A stretch of 64,000 nt of DNA from Blumeriella jaapii (lineage: Eukaryota; Ascomycota; Leotiomycetes; Helotiales; Drepanopezizaceae), in NCBI GenBank assembly GCA_009599575.1, contig VWND01000016.1, positions 310,001 to 374,000 of the forward strand. Direction: 5' to 3'. Numbering within the stretch: the first letter of the stretch is position 1; every line of letters begins with the position of its first letter. The position numbers and the translations under genes were made by a program. Shown piece after piece: positions 11,367 to 24,963 of the stretch. The notes beneath the pieces were generated by a model. The model did no database searches. It saw only the letters and a list, made by a program, of their open reading frames with translations, and was not told the DNA's origin.

Positions 11367-13074
11367 TTACGTCTTCGTGTTCAAGACGCTACTTGGTACT
11401 CTCGAACCTGCCCCGATGGGGATTTCACTTCCGGGGTGGTATCTGAATGCCGGGTCCTCGCTTGGTGCGCGCGAGCAATCGGATCCATGAGGACTTCGGA
11501 GATTGTATGGGATGGGCGGCATTGTTGGGATCTCCCGATCGATTTGCTGTTGCATGCCGGCTCGAGTTGTTTCATGAGTAACCCACGAATTGACACTGCG
11601 AAATCGTGGAGCTGGATCCTGGGATGTTGTTGTATAGATTGTGTCTCGGTTACCCTTCACTGTGGGGCTCTGAGCTACGGAAGCTACCCACGAGAACCTA
11701 GCATCAGGGTTTTTGAGGTTGCGTGACTGGCGGTAGGTTTGCCGAGAAGCACCACCGTTGACCGTCGACTCTGACACGAGGAGACCATCTCCAAAACCAG
11801 AGGACAGTGATGACAAGAAGCTTATGCGATAGAGTTCTTTTTGGTTCTGGTCGTAGTCGCCCGAGTTTGGCAGCTCCGTGCTGTGATTTTCAGGGTAGTA
11901 TGAAGATAAAATGCCGCCAGGAATATACTGGCTGCCGCTATCGCTGTAAGCACTGGATGCACTGGATAGTCCTCGAGTCAGATCATTTTGTCTTCTAGTG
12001 TTTAAAATGCCTGAGCGGCAGAAGGCCCACTCTCCAGCTCGGCTGGCGGGTAGGCCTGAGATTGTTGAGAATCACTCAAGACCTTCTGCTCGAGTTGTTG
12101 CGAATCCGGTCGTAAGGGCGCAAATGCGTTTTCTCGTTTGGCTATGGGCTGTTGTAAGCTATCTGGCGAGTAGAACTTCTCGGACTCCCGTGCAGGGTTA
12201 AACTTTTGATCCAAGTCGTAACCTGTCGTGTATTGTGGGAATGCAAAATTTCGACTCTTTGATCGCCATCCATACCAGCCTCTTGCGCCTCCCTTGCCAA
12301 ATTCCATGTTGTGGGTAAACCTTCCAAAGGGCCTTTTCCGCTGCTTCATTCTGTAGGTGAAGTAGCCTACCGCAAGGCACAGCACAAGTCCGCCTGTGTC
12401 CTGTTAGTGTTGAAAAAGACACACAATTCCATGACTCACCAACGGATGCAAGAGCGATCAGCAAGTGCGTGGTCGTGCTTGACAATGACACTGGTCTCGC
12501 TACTGGCTGTTCCGGGAGGCTTTGTGACTGGCCTGGTGTGACAGAGGCTAAAGCAGGCTGTGGATATCTAAATACCGGCGGTCCAAGATAAATAACGGTT
12601 TTATTAGCCGTAGTACTGGTATTTGTTCGTTCATTGCCCGCTGGCAGTGGCGTTGGAGTTGTATCCACTTTCTCTATTGCCACCGGTGGTTCAAAACCAG
12701 CGGGTGTCATTTTCTTTAGAACGTTAGTTCGGTCAACTGGAAAACGGAGAGATCGGACATACGTTGTTGCTGGGTAATGCCGCTACACCAGGAGTCTTTA
12801 CAAGAGAGCTTTGGTTCATTGAAGAGCTAGGCGGGCTCAATGGATTCGAGGAAGGCGTAGGAGTGGGCAATGCCGAGGGCGTCTTCCACAACAACTGTAA
12901 GACTTGAGGAGCTGGCGGTTGGTACAACAGCCGTCGAGATATTTGACGAATTATTCGGCGGGCAGACGACATTGAGGATCGCTGGCGACAATGGCTTCCT
13001 CTCACCATCGTCTTCCTTTTTGAATGCTCTTGGCTTGATCCGATCGTCGTCTTCCTTTTCTCTCCTTCGTCCAC
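11367..13074 (-). CDS. Single-pass membrane protein, Ser/Thr-rich ectodomain and conserved cytoplasmic tail (N-terminus unresolved)
   Basis: Supported pieces run on the minus strand. An ectodomain exon ending near 12763 (Ser/Pro/Thr-rich, ...SSSMNQSSLVKTPG...) joins an exon beginning about 12713 (KMTPAGFEPP...). That exon ends inside the membrane segment and splices, at the second of two nearby AG sites, to GGLVLCLAVGYFTYRMKQRK. This gives a helix of about 22 residues followed by a basic stop-transfer. The cytoplasmic tail reaches about 12010, then a frame change implies another intron. The terminal exon ends at 11367 with SVNSWVTHETTR, FRYHPGSEIPI and GSRVPSSVL. I recognise this ending from uncharacterised Pezizomycotina membrane proteins. 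The family resembles stress-sensor or cell-wall receptor layouts, but the function is unknown. The signal peptide and any Cys-rich N-terminal exon (perhaps reaching 13.4 kb) could not be fixed. Confidence 0.6.
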
Positions 13075-13373
13075 CTATATCGTCGTCTCTGCCACTTAGC
13101 GGTCCGACAACTGTGCGGTGTTTTAGGTATCGCTGCTGCCTCCATTCCCCCAGAGAGCGCTGCTCCGCTGGCGCCATTGCGATCCTTAAATTCCACCAGG
13201 CGCACGAAGGCCATTCGTGGTATCCTCCTCCACGATGTCTGGTATCCTGAGCATTCGCTGATGCTCGCGCAGTAGCCCCCCGGCTGGTCGAAGAACGTAG
13301 TAAATGAAAAATCGAGCTGTTCAAGAGAAAATCCAAGCCCAAATGTGAGCGCGAACCAGTCGTGCGTGCATAG

Positions 13374-13447
13374 AGAAGATAGTAAGAAGGCAAGAAGGCA
13401 AGAAGGCAAGAAAGCAAGAAAGAAAGGAAGAAAGAAAGAAAGGAAAG
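13374..13447. repeat. GAAG-type purine tract
   Basis: An imperfect purine-rich microsatellite built from AAGAAGGC and AAGAAAG units on the plus strand. It lies just beyond the unresolved 5' end of the membrane-protein gene and creates artificial open frames on both strands. Confidence 0.8.
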
Positions 13448-16209
13448 AATCCAAGAGGCAAGGAGTGTATCAGAAGAGAAGGATCAGCAGCGGCGCTCAC
13501 GAACGATCTCGGAAGTGGAGATGTCGGCATGACTGGGATATAGGAGTGCTATAAGCAACGGGTCTCTTGCCAACCGAATGCACGGAGATCCCATGGGCTT
13601 GTGTCTAAGGGATCACTCAAGAGCGGATATGCAACGTCCCAGAACGTGACGTTTGCTGGGCCGGACGACGCAAAGCAGCTGAAGCTTAGTGTTTCGGCTC
13701 AGGGATGATCGAGCTCGCTTGTTTGAGATGTGGTTGGGTCTCGCGCTTGTGCTCCACCTCTGCGACGACTTCGATGCTCTGGACTGTGGGCAAAACGCAA
13801 GGAACGCCGACAATGAATACGGAGACGAACGTGGTCCGTATAGAGATGCGCTTCGAGTTGTTGATCGAGCCTGGGTCTCATAGATCTTAAGGTTAAATGC
13901 ACGGGCAAATTCCTCCTGCCCTGCCCCTGGGGGTGAGGAACAGGTCTTGGCTGCGAGCTGCAGATACGTCGGAGAATGCGAGAACAACATGATGATTCTC
14001 AGTCTTGCCAAAGCTGCTTCTACTGAAAGAGGGAATTGTCAGCGTGGGCGGAAATTCAAAGGAAAGATCAATGTCAAGGTCCTCGGGCCCCATGAGAGCA
14101 CTCAGAGCCAATCCACGTCTGTACTGTAAAATCCTCCTGGCTAAACTTGCGCTGCCGCAGATGACATAGGAGTTTGACACTCTTGCATCGGGCTGAGAGG
14201 CGAAATCGCCATCGCAATCTCTCTGAGGTTGCTGCTCTCATTCACCTGTACGTGGCTGAGTATCCCGATGACAAGGAAGGGCGGTGGAGGCTGTGAATGT
14301 AGTACGTTAGGATGAATCCTTACTGTTGCCGGGGAGAGTCGGATGTAAAGGTGGACAGCGTGCACAGCGAAGGCTGTTTCATTTTCATTTCCTCTAGCTA
14401 TGACAACGAGGTTCTCTACCAGAGCCAATTAACCTCGCTGGTGCTACTGTAACTGTTGTTGGAAGTGTTTCCAAGATATTGCGATGGTCTCAGTGTCCAT
14501 GGGCTTTTCATCTCTTTTCTTCCTATTTAATTGAAGCAGAAACTGTAACTGTCTACATGTTGAGGAAGTCACCTCAATTACCCTAGTGCTCGCTCCGTTC
14601 ACACAGCACACAAGCACGACACAATCTAATCTAATGAAACAAGGTCACTATAACCGGGGAAACAGAAGCGCAGTCGGAAAAATGGAAAAACCCAGACGTC
14701 CGGCAAAGGAAAAGGATTGGAAAACTACCGACCCGAAAGCTCACTACGACGGCACATGCGGAGGGTAGAAGATGCTACAAGGAGATCTTGTTGACGTTCT
14801 GAATCATTAGATATACGAATCCGTGGGTTCTCACCCCGTCAAGCAAATAAATAAGATGACGATGGAGATGCTTGTGAGTTGTCTTGCAAAGTGAGGAGTC
14901 TCACAGACTACTCCGGTAGTAGATCGGGTAAATCCAGCAGCAGTCTTTGCAGTAGCGTGCGTGCAGCCTTTTGGCAAATCTCGGGGTTGAAGAGACTCTA
15001 CACGAATTCTCCGCGTCGTTCAAGGAATGCCTTATACCCACGACTTTCGTACTGGTCATGCGCCTTGCAAGACCTTGTCTAAGTACTGGCATCTGGTAGT
15101 CCGATCCCTCCGTGGCCCCCAGAGCTCCACTACGACGCGGGATGCCACATTCTGTCGACCGAGGGTAAGAGCGGTGACTTCTGAAGTACGGGTACTTGCG
15201 GACTCTTGTGTAAAATAGATTCCCAGAGATGTTCGTAAAGCCATGGGATGAGCTGAAAAGCTGACTTGTCAACTTCAATTATCTTCTCCGGGTCTTTCGG
15301 GTAGCCCAATCAAAACACAACATGGGCATGACAACGAGAATCCAACGGGCATTCGGAAGTTTTGTGGTCCGGAAAAGACGAGTCGACATCGAAATCCGCT
15401 GTGCAATGAGAAGAGAACGAATGTAGATAGCACGTATACTTGAAGCAACGCCCGCGAGAAGATATGCACCCTGACGGAACTACAGTAGTGGAGGGGGGAG
15501 TTCACAGCGGGGTTTCAAGCCAACGGTTACACATAGATTTTTCGGAGAACACCAAGTCTTCATAAGCCCTGGTACGCTACGACAATGCAAACAAGTAAGA
15601 TTTTGAATGCTTGGGTCTTTTCAGAGCGTGGGATTGACTCTTGGGTTGAACGCTGCAACACAAACATGGGTCTTGTCTGTAAAGAATTGTAAATGAATTG
15701 AATTTTGAAATGAACGTATCGCGACTATGCGTTCATGCCGATACAGGACATACAGCTAAAGATCTAAATGCTTGGGTCTGAATCACAGATGACCGAAGCA
15801 TGCGATCGAGTTCTCCCATACAGTACTACACGCATTGCCCCCAAATGTCCCGGCTTTACTGATACAAAGAGCTGAGCTAGGATTTGAAGGACTGGGTCCG
15901 TCAAGCAACGTTGGTAAAATGGAGCTTTTGATACCTAAAAGAAAAAAAGAAAAAAAAAAAAAAGAAAAAAAGTTCAACATTTGGAACATTCACTGAGTCA
16001 GGCTTGTGAAAATCCGCCATCCGCCATGCTGGGAGAGACGTTCAGCCCTTATCTCCTGCCAATCCCTGTGCCGAAGTGGACCCTAACTCGCAGAAAATAG
16101 CTACAGACCTCTTTCCGATGCGCAGAGTCATCTTCCTACTGAATATTCTTACATCCTCACTTCACCTCCTAGATCTCTTCCTCTCTCCATCTTCTCCAGA
16201 CCTGGAGGC
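13448..16209. other. Intergenic; possible unresolved coding fragments on the minus strand at 13.6-14.4 kb
   Basis: Minus-strand frames near 14428-13893 have amino-acid runs that look more protein-like than random, such as LMGPEDLDIDLSFEFPPTL. Candidate donors and acceptors exist, but the intervals are too short (about 33 bp) or the frames do not join, and no family is recognised. This may be a decayed or poorly resolvable gene. The remainder, 14.5-16.2 kb, shows nothing apart from an A-rich run near 15949-15968. Confidence 0.3.
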
Positions 16210-18046
16210 ATGGCTTCCACGACGACGAGAGCAGCGATGAGGCTCCCGGCCTCATCAATTGGCTTCAACGCAGCTGGCCGCCGGTCGTTCACAACGCTAC
16301 CTCGATCCATTACAGGCGCTGCGCAACCCGCCTCTCGAATCCTCCTGCACAGCAGCAGATTGCACCAGAATTCCCGTCGTGCATACACAGACCTTGCTCC
16401 TCCTCCGAAGAAAAGGTTCCCCTTCTTCAAGACACTATGGCGCCTCACATATATCTCTGCGATCGCAGGGACTGCATATCTAGCCTACGGAGTCTACGAA
16501 CTGAGACACCCTGACGACCAATTCGAGCCGGATCCAACAAAGAAAAACCTGGTGATTCTGGGTAAGAGTTCAATCGGTATTTTCACGCACAGGGATGGGG
16601 TCTAACTCTCCACAGGCACCGGCTGGGGTGCGGTATCTCTCCTCAAGAAGCTCGACACGGAAAATTACAACGTGATCGTCATCTCTCCTCGAAACTACTT
16701 CCTCTTCACCCCCCTCCTACCATCATGTACCACCGGCACGGTCGAACATCGGTCCATCATGGAGCCTATCCGGAGTATAACCAGACACAAGCAAGCAGCT
16801 GTGAAGTACTACGAAGCAGAGGCGACCAAGATCGATTCCGAGAGAAAGATTGTGTACATCGATGACAACTCGGACGTGAAGGGAAGTTCCAACAAGACCG
16901 AGGTTGCCTATGATATGCTGGTTGTTAGTGTTGGTGCTGAGAATGCTACATTTGGTATTCAAGGTGTCAGAGAGCACGCTTGCTTCCTGAAGGAGATCGG
17001 TGATGCCCAGACCATCCGAAAGAAAATTATGGACTGCGTTGAGTCTGCGACCTTCAAGGGCCAAAGCCCAGAGGAAGTGGAGCGCCTCCTCCACATGGTT
17101 GTTGTTGGTGGTGGACCTACTGGTGTCGAGTTTGCTGGTGAGCTTCAGGATTTCTTCGACCAGGACATCAAGAAGTGGATTCCCGAGATCAGTGACAAGT
17201 TCAAGGTCACCCTCATCGAAGCCCTTCCCAACGTCCTTCCCATGTTCTCTAAGCAGCTCATTGAGTATACCGAGTCGACCTTCAAGGAGGAGAAGATTAC
17301 CATCCGGACCAAGACGACCGTCAAGAAGGTCACCGATAGTACCGTGGAGGCCGAGGCCACTGGTCCTGACGGAAAGAAGACCTTGGAAGTCATGCCTTAC
17401 GGTCTGCTGGTCTGGGCCACCGGAAATGCCGTCCGCCCTGTCGTCAAAGACCTCATGTCCCAAATTCCTGCGCAGAAAGACTCGAGAAGAGGGTTGGCTG
17501 TCAACGAATACCTCGTCGTGCAAGGCGCCAAGGACATCTGGGCCACCGGTGACTGCGCCGTCGCAGGCTACGCGCCTACTGCTCAAGTTGCTGCCCAAGA
17601 AGGAGCCTTCCTCGCCCGCCTCTTCAACACTATGGCTAAGAGTGAAGCCATCGAGAACCAGATCCACGAGCTCAGCTCATCGCTCAACTTGCAACCTGGC
17701 AACACGGCGGAAGTCGCAAAGCAGATCGAGCAAAATGAGCGGCAGCTGCGCAGAATCAAGGATATCAAGCCTTTCCACTACACCCATCAAGGATCCTTGG
17801 CATACATTGGGAGTGAGCGAGCGGTGGCGGATGTCAGCTGGTTGAACGGTAACTTTGCGACTGGTGGTGGCTTGACGTATCTGTTCTGGAGAAGCGCCTA
17901 CTTGAGCATGTGCTTCAGCAGTGAGTCCCTCCCTACCCGTTTCTCGCCGGATTTGTACTAACCGAGCGACAGCTCGTAACCGTGTCCTAGTCGTCCTCGA
18001 CTGGTTGAAGTCGAAGACCTTCGGACGCGACGTGTCCCGCGAATAA
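16210..18046 (+). CDS. Type II (alternative, external-type) NADH dehydrogenase, mitochondrial
   Basis: Three exons, 16210-16561, 16616-17920 and 17973-18046, give 576 aa. The introns (54 and 52 bp) have CTAAC branch sites. The product is a rotenone-insensitive, non-proton-pumping NADH:ubiquinone oxidoreductase on the inner mitochondrial membrane. The first 60 residues are rich in Arg/Ser and lack acidic residues, as expected of a presequence. A hydrophobic segment (LTYISAIAGTAYLAYGVYEL) near residues 78-97 would anchor it facing the intermembrane space. The first FAD dinucleotide fold, VILGTGWGA at about 118-123, is created across intron 1. The second, VVVGGGPTGVEFAGEL, binds NADH. The C-terminal LKSKTFGRDVSRE is the conserved membrane-contact tail of fungal Nde/Ndi enzymes. 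No EF-hand is seen, so calcium regulation is unlikely. Nde rather than Ndi is inferred from the membrane anchor. Confidence 0.94.
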
Positions 18047-20470
18047 TTAGACAAACAGATACAGACCGAAAAAAAACCGGGGACGAACAGACATGGCAGA
18101 AGGGGTATATGCGTGTACAAACTTCTCGTTTCCTTCAATAGCGAAACTCTGGGATAGAAAGGTCGGCAATACGTGTATGTACAGTAAATGGCTTTGGTTT
18201 TCTGCTTTCGCCCACGGAACAGTGAGAGCGAGAATCAGAAGAAGACTGAAAGAAGATTTGAAACGCGGCCGTTCACCTGTATTTGAGTTTCAGCTACGTT
18301 GATATCGAGACCGGGTGAGTTCTTTTCCTGCCCCTCTTGTGCAGGTGTTCTCCGGTTCGCCGACGCATAACGAAACGTGACAATTTTACCCACCCACCTC
18401 AGCTACTTCGTACCTCGCATGTGCTGTCCTCTTCCTTCTGCTGCACTGGTTTCGGGCCTATCATTTCTGCAGATGATGGCGTAAGCAGCAGAAATTTCTG
18501 TGGCAAGTTGCAGCGGTTGTTTGCCAGAGCTGCTCTGCGTGGGCAACATGGAATGAGAGAGTAGGTAAGCTATGCTAGGCGATCATTCACATTTATTCAT
18601 GAAGTTTCGAAGAGAATCAGCTAACGATTCTATCTGGAAATGCGTGCTTTGCGCAAGACAAATCCGAACTCTCCCGGACATCTTCGTTGTTTGCGTGTGT
18701 TTCTTGTGAGATCTACAGCACTTATGATAACCTCATTCATTCAGCAGCATTTTGTCCTCTAGCCACTCAGCTTTGCCTTCTATATGAATCGATGAGAAGA
18801 CGTGATCTCCATGGAATCGAGGAACATCGGACTGATCACTAGCAAGAGTTGCAGAAGAGACAGCAGGAAGTAAGTCACGGCGGTGAAGGATTTGCATGGT
18901 GCGGTGCGACAACAACTGATAATTGGGATAGGGAAAAGGGACGGGCAAAGGTAGTGTTAGCGGTCGAGACTTGCAAGACTTGCAGTGTCCAACTAGATTC
19001 TTGAAAACGCTCTAAGCCTGGTTTAGCCTTCACTATCAAAGGAAGTGTAGCGGATACCGAATTTCTATGGGAGAGAACTGGGTCTGAAGTCCGAATACGC
19101 TGACGTTAGCCTTCCATTGTTTATTGTTGCCGTATTGTCAATTTTATTGTTACCTCGTTTGCAAAGGATGGGAAGTTGCCAGGAAATCGGACTCGTCCAT
19201 CCCAAGTGCCACCTCGAGAATACAACGAACAAACACTGAGTTTGGATTACATCTGCCTAGGTAAGAGTCGGCTATTCCAATCTTTCGTAGGTGGGCAGGC
19301 GTGGATATACCAATACACTAGCATTATGCTCAGGCTCGGGATTCTGTCACGCACTTTCTTCGCGCTTCCTCCTACTCACACATCCAGATCCACCAGCATC
19401 TCCTCCCACCATCACGTCTTCACACATCTCCCCGCTCTCTAACTTAGCTCTGAAACTTTTAAAATCACTCAAGACCCCCGCCAATAGAGCGCTTCGGAGT
19501 CGAGGGATGGAGATAAACGTTCACCAAAGCTTCATACGTTCGCAACAAAGATAAGGTGAGTACGCCTGTCGCCGGCTGGCAGCAGACACTACTGTAGGTA
19601 CTTGGCCGGTGACTAGAGAGAGAACCAGAAGCCTAGGTACCTAGACGGCGAAGCTTTCGACTTGGTTCTGTCCCATACTCTCTAGTTAATTGTAACCCGG
19701 AGATAGTCAATTCTTCAATGGCTGACGGCGTTATGCTATGATACCATGATGTAAGGAGCTTGCTTCCATGTTACACCAAACTTTAGTAGAGTAGCGGCCT
19801 GGGTGGGTGAACGGGCACAACGCGCATCGACGACGACGACGACAACGACAACGCGAGAGAACGTAGCAGGATTTCCAGCTCAACTGAAGACAATCGTGTT
19901 CTTTTGGTGATGGTCGATAATATATCAGATGCATGACTCGCCATGCCGGACCTCCTGATTCGGACTGCTATGCTTGCGCTATTGCATCATCAGCTATGCG
20001 AACCGACATGGACCAAAAAAAGTGGCATAAACAGCAAAAAGAGAAACCATGAAAATTCACCTGGATATAGGCGTATAAAAGCCGTTCGTGGCTGAATGTA
20101 CCAACCTCTCTACGTTGTCTCCGAAACAGTGAATTCTTGTTGGTGACGCATCGGTGCTTGCCTGCGGCGATCCGGCCGGTCGAAGGCGCTCGAACTGAGT
20201 GGATAGCCGCTAGGCTGCTTAGGGCGAGTAGACGTCCTTGAGCTTGCCTGGAGGTACAACCAGTCCATTTCCATTTCCAAATCCCCATTTCTCAACATCC
20301 TCCCTCCATCCCACAACCACACAACCACATCTCCTCCTATCCGCACAACAACCTTGGGTTCTTCGACCATCGTTCGAAAGCTCTCTACTAAACATCCTTT
20401 CGCCTCCGCCGGCGACCGCACACAATCTAACACGCTCATCTCAAGCCGCGTTCCTGAACCCGCCGCCAAC
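18047..20470. other. Intergenic, including the CDC48 5' leader
   Basis: No additional gene is supported. From about 20250 onward the plus strand is rich in CA and CT, typical of the leader of a highly expressed fungal gene, and runs into the CDC48 start. Short frames near 19176-19554 and 20110-20514 have no recognisable product. Confidence 0.5.
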
Positions 20471-23217
<2,747 letters not shown>

Positions 23218-24255
23218 ATCACTTGTAATTATAGCGCCTTTTCGTTTTGCATGGGAGAATCTCGAGGTCGGTCTGACGGTATGGGGGGTTCCTAGGGTAG
23301 ACTTGTATCGGGGGCCGGAAAGTCTGTCTTGACTAGGCGGTAGCTGGGCAGGACGATATTCTTCTGCTTGTCTTCCCATACATATTTCCTGGGCGCAGCG
23401 ATGCCTTTGAATGTCTCTCCAGAGTACATTTGGTCTCGATTGTGCCTGGCCCAATAGACATTTCAGTGCATCATGCTCACCTTTGTTTTTTGTGACGTGA
23501 TCCACTCCGATCTTTTCATGCATCCCTAGTGTGATGTGATGTACCAGTTGTCGTTGAGTTGAAATAGGAGGCGTTCGTTCGTCCAGACTTGGAGTTTCTC
23601 AAGGTAGGCCGGCGTACCGACCGGTATTTGGGGACAAGGTAGCTCACCCCAGGTACGTAGGTAGGTAGGTACCTAGGTAGGTGACTGTGACCGTGTTTCT
23701 AAGGTAGGTAGCAGCTGTGCGCGTGCGTTAATTGAGGCTTTGGGACTTGCTATTTACTTCTCTGGCGTTGTGGGCTCTCTCTCTCTCTCTATGTATGCTA
23801 CCTAGGTAGGTACTTAGGTAGGTAGGTAGGTAGGTACTTTATCATCATCTAGCAACGAGAGGACATCTCCTAGACCCAAACGCCAACTTATGTACCTATG
23901 CATCGCTCCCGTGGCCAACATGGAGAAGACGGACTCGACCCCCCCCCCCCCCGGCCCCTCCTCCCCCCTCGCTCATGATCCGTAGTGTGGAATTCCCATT
24001 CCGGGCTGTCTGTTCCCAATGCCTGCATGGAGCGTTGAGAAGGACGACGTGTATCGACAAGTCCGAATGCTGCTGCTATGCATACATGTACAAAGAAAAA
24101 TCGCCCGTGGTTCCATGCCGTGATGTACAGTCCGTTCTCTTGCCCTCCCCCTCGCCCTTCCCCCTCCCCCTGCGCTGCCCTGCCCTCTCACGCACCGCCG
24201 TCTTTCGCTCCCGGGACGGGACGGCGGGGACAAGGCACGCGCGCGCGATCGAGCC
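23218..24255. other. Intergenic with TAGG microsatellites and a poly-C run
   Basis: This is the 3' flank of CDC48. It holds tetranucleotide TAGG/CCTA repeats at about 23648-23710 and 23799-23836, a short CT repeat near 23775-23790, and a run of 14 C at 23939-23952. No gene is seen. Confidence 0.6.
23648..23836. repeat. TAGG tetranucleotide repeat clusters
   Basis: Two blocks of GGTA/TAGG repeats lie at about 23648-23710 and 23799-23836, each with internal CCTAGG palindromes and separated by about 90 bp of non-repetitive sequence. The same unit recurs at 28195-28255 (as CCTA) and 28586-28616. Confidence 0.75.
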
Positions 24256-24963
24256 TCATTCAGGAACCTCGCACACCAGCTCCAGACACTCCCTCGTGAT
24301 CTTCACCCCCTCCTCGACCACGACGCGCGGCAGCGCCAGACTCACGCCTCCCTCGCCCCTGCCCCGAAAGCCCGGCACGTCCTCGCCCTCCCTGCCCTTC
24401 CGCTTCGTGCCGGTACCGTTGCCGCCGCTGGCCCCGTTCACCGCGGCCGCGGCCGGCTTGCCGCCCTTCGCGCTGGAGTTGGCGGCGCCGCCGTGGGTCT
24501 GGGCGAAGGCCTCCTGCGCGAGCGTGTCGTCTTTGATGTCCTGCAGGACGTGCCGCATGAGCTCCGGGAAGGAGGTGCACTTTCCCGAGCGCAGCAGGGA
24601 GAGCGCGTGCGCTTGCAGCGTCGTGGGCCAGTTGGCGGGGTGCGCGTGGAGAGCGTGGAGGAGGGTGTCGTGGATCCTGTGGGTGCGCGCCGTTGCCGGT
24701 TAGCTTTTCTGGCCGTGTCTTTCTCGCTGTCTTCTTCTTCTGCTTCCTCTTCTGCAGGGTGAGATGGCGGGGGATTGGGGGGTGGGAAGAGGGGAGACGC
24801 GGGAAAGGAAGAGGATGGGCGAGGGGCATGTGTACTTCGTGATATGTCCGTCCCGTAACAGTGTCATGTTTATCTGTGACCTCAACTCGGGATCCTGCGT
24901 CGTGGGCGAGTAGTTCGAGGCGGCCTTGGGCACGCGGACGGGCGTCGTGGGCTCGGACGGCAT
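24256..24963 (-). CDS. Unidentified 182-aa protein
   Basis: Two exons, complement(24256-24676, 24836-24963), flank a 159-bp intron and give 182 aa. The splice joins GHITK to IHDTLLHALHAHPANWP in frame. I do not recognise a named family. The N-terminus (Pro/Ser/Thr-rich, then TTQDPELRSQINMTLLRDGH) leads into a helical domain of about 60 residues: KIHDTLLHALHAHPANWPTT, LQAHALSLLRSGKCTSFPEL and MRHVLQDIKDD. A low-complexity Ala/Gly/Asn/Lys linker with basic GTKRKGRE follows, then a final helix, LPRVVVEEGVKITRECLELV. The basic stretch could be a nuclear localisation signal, and the layout suggests a small nuclear-complex subunit, but this is inference. There is no signal peptide or membrane segment. 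Codon use is very GC-rich. Confidence 0.7.

Noticed and set aside
10956..11726. 256-codon plus-strand frame
   Set aside because: Antisense to the conserved tail exon of the membrane protein and lacking an ATG at its claimed start.
16723..17667. 314-codon minus-strand frame
   Set aside because: Shadow of the NADH dehydrogenase exon 2 on the opposite strand.
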